A DNA stretch of 19,045 nt from Angelakisella sp. (lineage in GTDB: Bacteria; Bacillota; Clostridia; Oscillospirales; Ruminococcaceae): positions 1 to 19,045 of the forward strand of contig WSMP01000015.1 in NCBI GenBank assembly GCA_013316495.1. The letters are read 5' to 3'. The translations under genes were made by a program, and so were the position numbers. The first letter of the stretch is position 1. Every line of letters starts with the position of its first letter. The notes under the pieces are model-generated. The model saw only the letters and a program-made list of their open reading frames with translations, searched no databases and was not told where the DNA came from. Below are positions 14,108 to 19,045 of the stretch, in pieces.

Positions 14108-14632
14108 ATGCAGTACCGGAGCGAATACCGCTCCCCCTTGGGGAATTTGACCCTGGCCAGCGACGGGGAGCGGCTCACCGGCCTGTGGCTGGAAGGTCAA
14201 AAGTACTTTGGCGGCGGTGTGGCGGACGCCCCCCGCCGGGAGGATCTCCCCCTTTTCGCCCAGGCAAAGCAGTGGCTGGAGCGGTATTTTGCAGGGGAGC
14301 AGCCCGCCCCCCTGGAGCTGCCCCTGGCCCCGGAAGGCGGGGCCTTCCGCCGGCTGGTTTGGGGGCTGCTGCTGGATATTCCCTATGGGCAGGTAACCAC
14401 CTATGGCGGCCTTGCCAAAAAAGCCGCCGCCAAGCTGGGGCGAAGCTCCATGTCCCCCCAGGCGGTGGGGGGCGCTGTGGCCCACAACCCCATCTCCATC
14501 CTCATCCCCTGCCACCGGGTAATGGGCAGCGGCGGCAGCCTCACCGGCTACGCCGGAGGGGTGGAAAAAAAGCAGTGGCTCCTGGCCCACGAGGGGGTCC
14601 TTCCCCAGAAGGGGAGCGCCCTTACAGGCTAA
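14108..14632 (+). CDS. ogt: methylated-DNA--protein-cysteine methyltransferase
   Basis: This suicide repair protein transfers alkyl groups from O6-alkylguanine in DNA to its own cysteine. The 174-aa product has the active site IPCHRV with Cys135, the helix-turn-helix region IPYGQVTTYGGLAKKAA (91-107), and downstream GSGGSLTGYAGGVEKKQWLLAHEG, all characteristic of the Ogt/MGMT DNA-binding domain. The N-terminal ribonuclease-H-like domain is present. I chose the ATG at 14108, 8 nt after GGAGG; the ATG at 14102 lies only 2 nt from it. The stop codon overlaps the stop of the convergent minus-strand gene by 4 nt. Confidence 0.96.
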   Translation: MQYRSEYRSPLGNLTLASDGERLTGLWLEGQKYFGGGVADAPRREDLPLFAQAKQWLERYFAGEQPAPLELPLAPEGGAFRRLVWGLLLDIPYGQVTTYGGLAKKAAAKLGRSSMSPQAVGGAVAHNPISILIPCHRVMGSGGSLTGYAGGVEKKQWLLAHEGVLPQKGSALTG

Positions 14633-15120
14633 AAAATATCGCTTTCCTCCAGGGCCTTGGGGCCCCCCGCCAGCAGCAGCGCCCCGCCGCAGCACAGCAG
14701 ATGATAGGGGCTCCATCTCTTCCCCAGGCGCAGGGGGAATTCCACCGGCTCCACCAGGCTCCCGTCCAGCCGGGCCACCGGCCGCTGGAGGGAAATCACC
14801 GCGCTGGTCTCGGTGACGCTGGAAAGGGTGAGGGTATCCCGGAGGGAAAGGCCGCAGTCCACCGGCACCAGCCCCTCCCGCCGGGCAAAGAGGGCGGCGG
14901 CTTCGTTCTGCCCGGAAAGGATGGCGGGACAGCCCTGGGGCAGCCCCAAAACGGCCTCCGGGGGATGCTCCAGCAGGTCGCTGAAGACGGCGATGGTGCT
15001 TTGGGGGAACAGCGGCCCATCGCCGGGGGCCAGAAGGCAAAACCTCTCCGGAGGCAGCCGCCGGAGGGATTCCTCCAGGCGGCACTGGGGGGGACCGGCA
15101 AAAAACAGGAGGGAAAACAC
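14629..15120 (-). CDS. hypothetical protein with C-terminal hydrophobic segment
   Basis: I do not recognise this protein of about 163 aa. Codon use has the strong GC third-position bias of real genes here. The start is uncertain: GTG at 15120 sits 8 nt after AAAGGTGG, while GTG at 15132 would add four residues but lies too close to it. The N-terminus is short and hydrophobic (FSLLFFAGPPQC), possibly a vestigial signal. The middle looks like an alpha/beta domain (STIAVFSDLLEHPPEAVLGL), followed by a beta-rich part (DTLTLSSVTETSAVISLQRPVAR), and the end has a hydrophobic stretch (HLLCCGGALLLAGG). It lies behind the thioredoxin terminator with no obvious promoter of its own. Confidence 0.65.
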   Translation of the reverse strand: MFSLLFFAGPPQCRLEESLRRLPPERFCLLAPGDGPLFPQSTIAVFSDLLEHPPEAVLGLPQGCPAILSGQNEAAALFARREGLVPVDCGLSLRDTLTLSSVTETSAVISLQRPVARLDGSLVEPVEFPLRLGKRWSPYHLLCCGGALLLAGGPKALEESDIF

Positions 15121-15145
15121 AGCGCACACCACCTTTGGGATGGAT

Positions 15146-15181
15146 AGAAAAAGCTCCCTGCTAGTATTCGGCAGGGAGCTT
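15146..15181 (-). terminator. intrinsic terminator after trxA
   Basis: Read on the minus strand, an 11-bp perfect stem (AAGCTCCCTGC at 15181-15171, its partner at 15161-15151) with a 9-nt loop is followed by TTT. The last stem bases are also T, giving five T in a row. It lies 27 nt after the thioredoxin stop codon. Confidence 0.85.
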
Positions 15182-15207
15182 AAAGTATGCGCTTTTTTGG
15201 GGGAAAA

Positions 15208-15519
15208 TCACTTCAGGAGATCCAGAAGGGCCTCCTTGGTGGTGAGGCCGGTGAAGCGGCGCACCTCCTGGCCATCCCGGAAGGAAATGATGGTGGGGAT
15301 ATACATGATGCCGTACCGGGCCGCCAGCCCCTCCTCCTCATCGGTGTTCACCTTGGCTACCAGCGTCCCCTCCGGGACCTCCTCCGCCACCTGCTCCAGG
15401 ATGGGGGCCAGCATCCGGCAGGGGCCGCACCGGGGGGACCAAAAGTCCACCAGCGCCGTGGTCTTTTCCTCCATCACCAGCCGGTCAAAGTTTTTTTCGT
15501 CCAGATGTACTGCGGGCAT
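15208..15519 (-). CDS. trxA: thioredoxin with RCGPC active site
   Basis: The 103-aa protein is a full-length thioredoxin: VDFWSPRCGPCRMLAPILEQVA with redox pair Cys31/Cys34, NTDEEEGLAARYGIMYIPTIISF with the cis-Pro loop YIPT, and F/TGL near the C-terminus. It reduces disulfides using thioredoxin reductase. The residue before the first cysteine is Arg30 instead of the nearly invariant Trp (WCGPC), which may alter redox potential or partner choice. The ATG at 15519 follows AAGGAGG. It is monocistronic, with its own promoter and terminator. Confidence 0.95.
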   Translation of the reverse strand: MPAVHLDEKNFDRLVMEEKTTALVDFWSPRCGPCRMLAPILEQVAEEVPEGTLVAKVNTDEEEGLAARYGIMYIPTIISFRDGQEVRRFTGLTTKEALLDLLK

Positions 15520-15559
15520 AAAATACTACCTCCTTGGTATACATTTACTTTGTTTTTCT

Positions 15560-15587
15560 ATTATACCCATTTGCGCCGGAAAAACAA
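15560..15587 (-). promoter_or_regulatory. promoter of trxA
   Basis: On the minus strand TTGTTT (15587-15582), a 16-nt spacer and a perfect TATAAT (15565-15560) lie about 40 nt ahead of the thioredoxin start. Confidence 0.7.
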
Positions 15588-15646
15588 TAGAGAAATTGTG
15601 AACAGAGGGAAAAATCCTCCAAATGGGAAAAAGTCGCTGGCCGCCT

Positions 15647-15674
15647 TGATTTCTTCCCCCATTCATAGTAAACT
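15647..15674 (+). promoter_or_regulatory. putative promoter of the dipeptidase gene
   Basis: TTGATT (15647-15652), a 16-nt spacer and TAAACT (15669-15674) precede the M20 dipeptidase by about 45 nt. The -10 TAAACT is the same hexamer as in the promoter proposed at 13293-13321. Confidence 0.55.
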
Positions 15675-15720
15675 GGAGGGGTAAAAATTTCCGCGATAAT
15701 CGAAAGGAGCTGCTGGAATT

Positions 15721-17133
15721 ATGGTCTCGAAGGAACTGCAAGCACGCATTGAGGAATACGCCCTCCAAAGCCGCCAGGGGGTGGTGGAGGACCTGAAGAC
15801 GCTGGTGCGCATCCCCAGCATCAGCCATTTTGGGGCGGACGGGATGCCCTTTGGCAAGGGCTGCGCCCAGGTGCTGGATAAGGCCCTGGAGCTGGCCCAG
15901 GGCCACGGTCTTGCCACCCAGAACTGCGGCTACTGGTACGGCCTGGCCCAGTGCGGGGAGGGGGACAAGACCATCGGCCTCTTCTCCCACCTGGACGTGG
16001 TGCCGGTGGGGAACAACTGGGCCCACGACCCCTTCGACCCCATCGAGAAGGACGGTCTGCTCATCGGCCGCGGGGTCACCGACAATAAAAACGCCGCCGT
16101 GGTCTCCATGTACGTGATGAAGGCTTTCCGGGAGCTGGGCCTCCCCCTGCGCAGCAAGCTCTCCCTCTTCTTCGGGTGCAGCGAGGAGACGGGGATGCAG
16201 GATATTGAGCACTTTGTGGAGGAGCAGCCCATGCCAGACTTCTCCATCGTGCCGGATACCGACTTCCCCGTCTGCCACGGGGAAAAGGGCATCTATTCCT
16301 TCCAGGCGGTGTGCAAGACCCCCTGGAGCCGGGTGAAGGAGCTTTCCGGCGGGGTAGCCAGCAATGTGGTGCCGGATTCCGCCCAGGCGGTGCTTCCCCC
16401 GGAGGCCGCCCTTCTGGCGGAGGTGAAGGCCACCGCGGAGAAGACCACCGGCATCACCGTGGCCGAGGGCCCGGAGGGGCTCATCGTCTCCGCCGCCGGG
16501 CGCACCGCCCACGCCGCCCGCCCCCAGGCCGGGGACAACGCCATCAAAAAGCTGCTGCGGTTCCTCTCCACCCTGGAGGGGCTGGGGGAGAGCGACCGGG
16601 CCATCTGCGCCTTCGCTGCGGATACCATTGAGGACTGCTACGGGGAGCACCTGGGCATCGCCTTCACCGACGAGCCCTCCGGCCGCCTCACCTGCATCAG
16701 CGGCCTGGCCCACACCGAAGAGGGCCGCCTGGTGATGGGGTATAACATCCGCTATTCCGTCACCCACAAGGGGGAGCTGGTGACCGCCGGGCTGGAAAAG
16801 GCCTTTGCTCCCGGCTGGGAGCTTCGGTCCATCAGCGACAGCGTCCCCATGTACCTCCCTGCCGATGACCCCAAGGTGAAGGAGCTTTGCCGCATCTACC
16901 ACGAGGTCACCGGCAAGGACGCCACCCCCTATGTCATCGGCGGCGGCACCTACGCCCGGCATCTCCAGAACGCGGTGGGCTTCGGCATGGAGACCGACAC
17001 CCCCACCGGTCTGCCGGAGGGCCACGGCAAGGCCCACGAGCCGGATGAAGCGGTGATTATCGACGAGCTGCTGGACGCCATTAAAATTTACATCCTCTCC
17101 ATCCTGGAGGTGGATGAGCTGCTCCACCGGTAA
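15721..17133 (+). CDS. M20 family dipeptidase (Sapep/PepV-like)
   Basis: This cytoplasmic metallo-dipeptidase probably hydrolyses a broad range of dipeptides, with Mn or Zn at a dinuclear site. The 470-aa product has the M20 metal ligands in order: FSHLDVVPVG with His90 and Asp92, RGVTDNKN with the bridging Asp121, GCSEETGM with the general base Glu155 and ligand Glu156, PDTDFPV with Asp179/Asp181, and the C-terminal ligand His439 in GKAHEPDEAV. Length and the large inserted lid domain fit Sapep and PepV rather than the shorter ArgE/DapE group. GAAAGGAG precedes the ATG. Confidence 0.95.
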   Translation: MVSKELQARIEEYALQSRQGVVEDLKTLVRIPSISHFGADGMPFGKGCAQVLDKALELAQGHGLATQNCGYWYGLAQCGEGDKTIGLFSHLDVVPVGNNWAHDPFDPIEKDGLLIGRGVTDNKNAAVVSMYVMKAFRELGLPLRSKLSLFFGCSEETGMQDIEHFVEEQPMPDFSIVPDTDFPVCHGEKGIYSFQAVCKTPWSRVKELSGGVASNVVPDSAQAVLPPEAALLAEVKATAEKTTGITVAEGPEGLIVSAAGRTAHAARPQAGDNAIKKLLRFLSTLEGLGESDRAICAFAADTIEDCYGEHLGIAFTDEPSGRLTCISGLAHTEEGRLVMGYNIRYSVTHKGELVTAGLEKAFAPGWELRSISDSVPMYLPADDPKVKELCRIYHEVTGKDATPYVIGGGTYARHLQNAVGFGMETDTPTGLPEGHGKAHEPDEAVIIDELLDAIKIYILSILEVDELLHR

Positions 17134-17247
17134 AGCTATACCACAGGAAGGGAGGCGCCGCCTTCTACCGCAGCCCCCAGCGGGCGGCGGCTTTCCAGGA
17201 GGCCACCGGGCTCTCCCTATCTGAAGACGGAAATTAAAACCGGCTGT

Positions 17248-17290
17248 GCCGGGGGCGGGAGATGGGCTGGCACCCGCTCCTTCCCCCGGC
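17248..17290 (+). terminator. possible weak terminator hairpin
   Basis: GCCGGGGG (17248-17255) pairs with CCCCCGGC (17283-17290), with further GGGAG/CTCC pairing inside. It is followed only by TGTTTG, so termination would be inefficient. It is the best candidate end for the dipeptidase transcript. Confidence 0.4.
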
Positions 17291-17339
17291 TGTTTGCATC
17301 CCAATAGATATTTGAAAAAAAGGAGAGGTGAGCGAAAGG

Positions 17340-17942
17340 ATGAATCCGGAAAAAGGTTCCCTTGGGCAGATTGCCGAAAGCCTCAAGGCCCTTGGGATTG
17401 GGGGCATCACCGAAGCACTGGTGGAAGAGGTGGCAGATAACTGCCGCCGTCTCCCTTCCGAGGAGTTTTTCTACCGCACCACCAGCTTGCTATCCCTCCT
17501 GGGCAGCGGAACCACCGATTTCAGCACCCTAAAATGGAGCCCTTCCACAAACGGCGTCTACGCCTTTGACGCGGAGGTAAGCGGCTTGGATGAAATGTAC
17601 ACCAATTTCCTCCGGGGAATCTCTGCCCTGAACGAGGAGGAACTGGCTTTCCAAAACATCCAGGAGGACCTAAGCGGCGTGGACCAGCGGAGTGGAGCCG
17701 GAATGCGAAGGGTTTCTTTCGACTGGAACGAAGTGTCCCATTCCCTGGAGGTGGAGGAGCAAGGCGACTGGTTCAACATGCAGTTTGCACGGGATTTGGG
17801 GCAAATTATTCAGGAGAGCGGCACAGGGAAGCGCCTCTATTATACCCCCGACGGGTACCAGGGGTGTATCTTCTTTTACCGCGCCCCGGACTGGGCCGCG
17901 GCGTTCCAACGGGAATTGGGCTTCCCGCTGTCTGTATTGTAG
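17340..17942 (+). CDS. hypothetical protein
   Basis: I do not recognise this 200-aa soluble protein. It begins with a helical stretch (MNPEKGSLGQIAESLKALG) and is acidic overall, with an N-terminal part rich in helix (ALVEEVADNCRRLPSEEFFYR). The C-terminal part reads as beta-rich (RRVSFDWNEVSHSLEVEEQGDWF, then KRLYYTPDGYQGCIFFYRAPDW). There is no signal peptide or membrane helix. ATG 17340 lies 8 nt after AGGTGA; GTG 17328 is an in-frame alternative that is too close to GGAG. Codon use is less GC-biased than in the flanking genes, so it may be more recently acquired. It stands alone between the dipeptidase and the cmk promoter. Confidence 0.75.
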   Translation: MNPEKGSLGQIAESLKALGIGGITEALVEEVADNCRRLPSEEFFYRTTSLLSLLGSGTTDFSTLKWSPSTNGVYAFDAEVSGLDEMYTNFLRGISALNEEELAFQNIQEDLSGVDQRSGAGMRRVSFDWNEVSHSLEVEEQGDWFNMQFARDLGQIIQESGTGKRLYYTPDGYQGCIFFYRAPDWAAAFQRELGFPLSVL

Positions 17943-18009
17943 GGGGAGGGTCTTTTGCAAGATTTTTCCTTTTCAGGCAAAGCTGGCCACTCCCCTATAA
18001 AAATACCCT

Positions 18010-18038
18010 TTGCCCCCGGTGACAAAATGTGATATAAT
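18010..18038 (+). promoter_or_regulatory. promoter of the cmk-plsC operon
   Basis: TTGCCC (18010-18015), a 17-nt spacer and a perfect TATAAT (18033-18038) sit about 57 nt ahead of cmk in a locally AT-rich stretch. Confidence 0.75.
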
Positions 18039-18095
18039 TATCTGTAATATTGTGATTGTATACCGGCCTGAAAAGCCGGAGTGAGGGGTGGTTTT

Positions 18096-18770
18096 ATGAT
18101 TTCGGTGGCGCTGGACGGTCCTGCGGGGGCTGGAAAAAGCACCATCGCCAGGGAAGTGGCCCGGCGGCTGGGCTTCCTCCATGTGGATACAGGGGCCCTT
18201 TACCGGGCCATCGGCCTGGATGCCCTGCGCCGGGGGGCGGACCCCGCCAACCCGGAGGAGGTGCTTCCTTTTTTGGAGGATACCCGTGTTTCCCTGAAGT
18301 TTACCGGGGAGGGACAGCGTATATATTTACGGGGGGAGGATGTCTCGGAAGCTATCCGCATTCCCCAGGCCAGCATGGCCGCCTCCACCGTCTCCGCCAT
18401 TCCGGAGGTGCGCACCTTCCTCCTGGAGCTCCAGCGGGAGCTGGCCCGAAACCATAACGTCATTATGGACGGCCGGGACATCGGCACCGTGGTGCTGCCC
18501 CAAGCCGATGTGAAGATCTTCCTCACCGCCGACCCGAAGGAACGGGCCATGCGGCGGTACAAGGAGCTGGTGGCAAAGGGGTCCACAGCGGATTACGACA
18601 CCGTTCTGCGGGAGGTGCAAAGGCGGGATTACAACGATTCCCACCGGGCTGCCGCCCCCCTGTGCCAGGCGGAGGACGCCTGGCTCTGCGACACCACCGA
18701 CCTCACCCTGGAAGGGGTCATCCAGGCAGTGGTGGAGCACATCCGCCAGAAAAGCGAGGGCGCGTTATGA
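18096..18770 (+). CDS. cmk: cytidylate kinase
   Basis: The enzyme phosphorylates CMP and dCMP to the diphosphates using ATP. The 224-aa product has the P-loop GPAGAGKST (8-16), DTGALYRAIG (31-40), DGRDIGTVV (125-133) for nucleotide binding, and the lid residues in RRD (176-178), matching the usual bacterial Cmk length of 220-230 aa. The ATG at 18096 follows GAGGGG; an upstream GTG would add only five residues. It overlaps the next gene by 4 nt (ATGA). In many clostridia cmk is followed by plsC, ispH and rpsA, and the same order is likely here. Confidence 0.97.
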   Translation: MISVALDGPAGAGKSTIAREVARRLGFLHVDTGALYRAIGLDALRRGADPANPEEVLPFLEDTRVSLKFTGEGQRIYLRGEDVSEAIRIPQASMAASTVSAIPEVRTFLLELQRELARNHNVIMDGRDIGTVVLPQADVKIFLTADPKERAMRRYKELVAKGSTADYDTVLREVQRRDYNDSHRAAAPLCQAEDAWLCDTTDLTLEGVIQAVVEHIRQKSEGAL

Positions 18771-19045
18771 GGCCCTTTTACGCCTTCGCCCGGATGGTGA
18801 CACGGCTTATCTTTGCCGTCCTGTACGACGTCCGGTTTGAGGGGCAGGAGAACATCCCGGCCCAGGGCGGGGCCCTGGTGGTCTGCAACCACCGCTTCGC
18901 AAAGGACCCGGTTGTGCTGTCCCACGCCTTTCCCCACCGCCAGATCTTCTTTATGAGCAAGGCGGAGTGGTTCCAGCACAAACCCCTGGGGCTGCTGCTG
19001 GGGGCCTTGGGCGCCTTCCCCATCAACCGGGGGGAGGGGGACTTT
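18767..19045 (+). CDS. plsC: 1-acyl-sn-glycerol-3-phosphate acyltransferase, partial
   Basis: The first 93 codons of a PlsC-type acyltransferase lie in the window; the 3' end is cut off. The HX4D catalytic motif is present as NHRFAKD (41-47), followed by the typical FFMSKAEWF and FPINRGEGD substrate-binding motif. PlsC adds the second acyl chain to lysophosphatidic acid at the membrane. An N-terminal hydrophobic stretch (FARMVTRLIFAVLYDV) fits membrane attachment. The ATG overlaps the cmk stop in ATGA, so the two are translationally coupled. Confidence 0.93.
   Translation, partial: MRPFYAFARMVTRLIFAVLYDVRFEGQENIPAQGGALVVCNHRFAKDPVVLSHAFPHRQIFFMSKAEWFQHKPLGLLLGALGAFPINRGEGDF

Noticed and set aside
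15526..17304. Long minus-strand open frame of about 590 codons opposite the dipeptidase
   Set aside because: It mirrors the M20 gene, which has complete metal-binding motifs; the antisense product is repetitive Gly/Val/His-rich and resembles no protein.
17942..18000. Terminator after the 200-aa hypothetical gene (AGGGGGAGGGTC with GGCCACTCCCCT)
   Set aside because: The arms pair imperfectly across a loop of over 30 nt and no T-tract follows the distal arm.

Overview
The window reads as chromosome from a GC-rich, low-GC-ancestry Firmicute of the class Clostridia, most likely an Oscillospiraceae-type gut anaerobe. The placement is inferred from strong AAGGAGG-type Shine-Dalgarno sites, frequent GTG/TTG starts, consensus TTGACA/TATAAT promoters, a T-box leader, and gene orders common in clostridia (DUF951-prfA-ywlC-coaE, and cmk-plsC). 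Nearly all of the DNA is coding. No CRISPR array, phage, insertion sequence, tRNA or rRNA was found.

Left part (95-3290, minus strand): a three-gene ABC importer, substrate-binding lipoprotein then permease then ATPase. It is preceded by a complete T-box leader with a consensus promoter, a TGG (Trp) specifier triplet, the T-box antiterminator sequence and an intrinsic terminator. Gene content and leader together identify a trpXYZ-type tryptophan uptake operon that is switched on when uncharged tRNA-Trp accumulates. A small unrecognised minus-strand gene (3322-3615) lies just upstream.

Centre-left (3721-9016, plus strand): a housekeeping operon of DUF951 protein, release factor 1 (prfA), threonylcarbamoyl-AMP synthase (ywlC/Sua5), dephospho-CoA kinase (coaE), a membrane-anchored lytic transglycosylase and an M18 aminopeptidase, ended by a terminator. 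A short acetyltransferase (GNAT) C-terminal remnant is stranded between coaE and the transglycosylase. A two-gene LysO-type lysine exporter follows. It converges on ridA (minus) across a bidirectional terminator.

Centre-right (10468-13320, minus strand): a NitT/TauT-type ABC importer (ATPase, permease, lipoprotein) of unknown substrate. Its 5' region of about 240 nt is rich in hairpins, matches no riboswitch class I recognise, and carries a 20-nt motif also present at the left edge of the window.

Right part (13293-19045): a SUKH (SMI1/KNR4) protein that appears to start at CTG, then ogt (O6-alkylguanine-DNA alkyltransferase); convergent to them an unrecognised minus-strand protein and thioredoxin (with Arg in place of the usual Trp before CGPC). 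Then on the plus strand come an M20 (Sapep/PepV-like) dipeptidase, an unrecognised 200-aa protein, and cmk followed by plsC, which is cut by the window end.

I found no clearly new multi-gene system. The best candidates for follow-up are the tRNA-Trp T-box operon, the unexplained structured leader of the NitT-type operon, the CTG-start SUKH gene and the small gene remnants.
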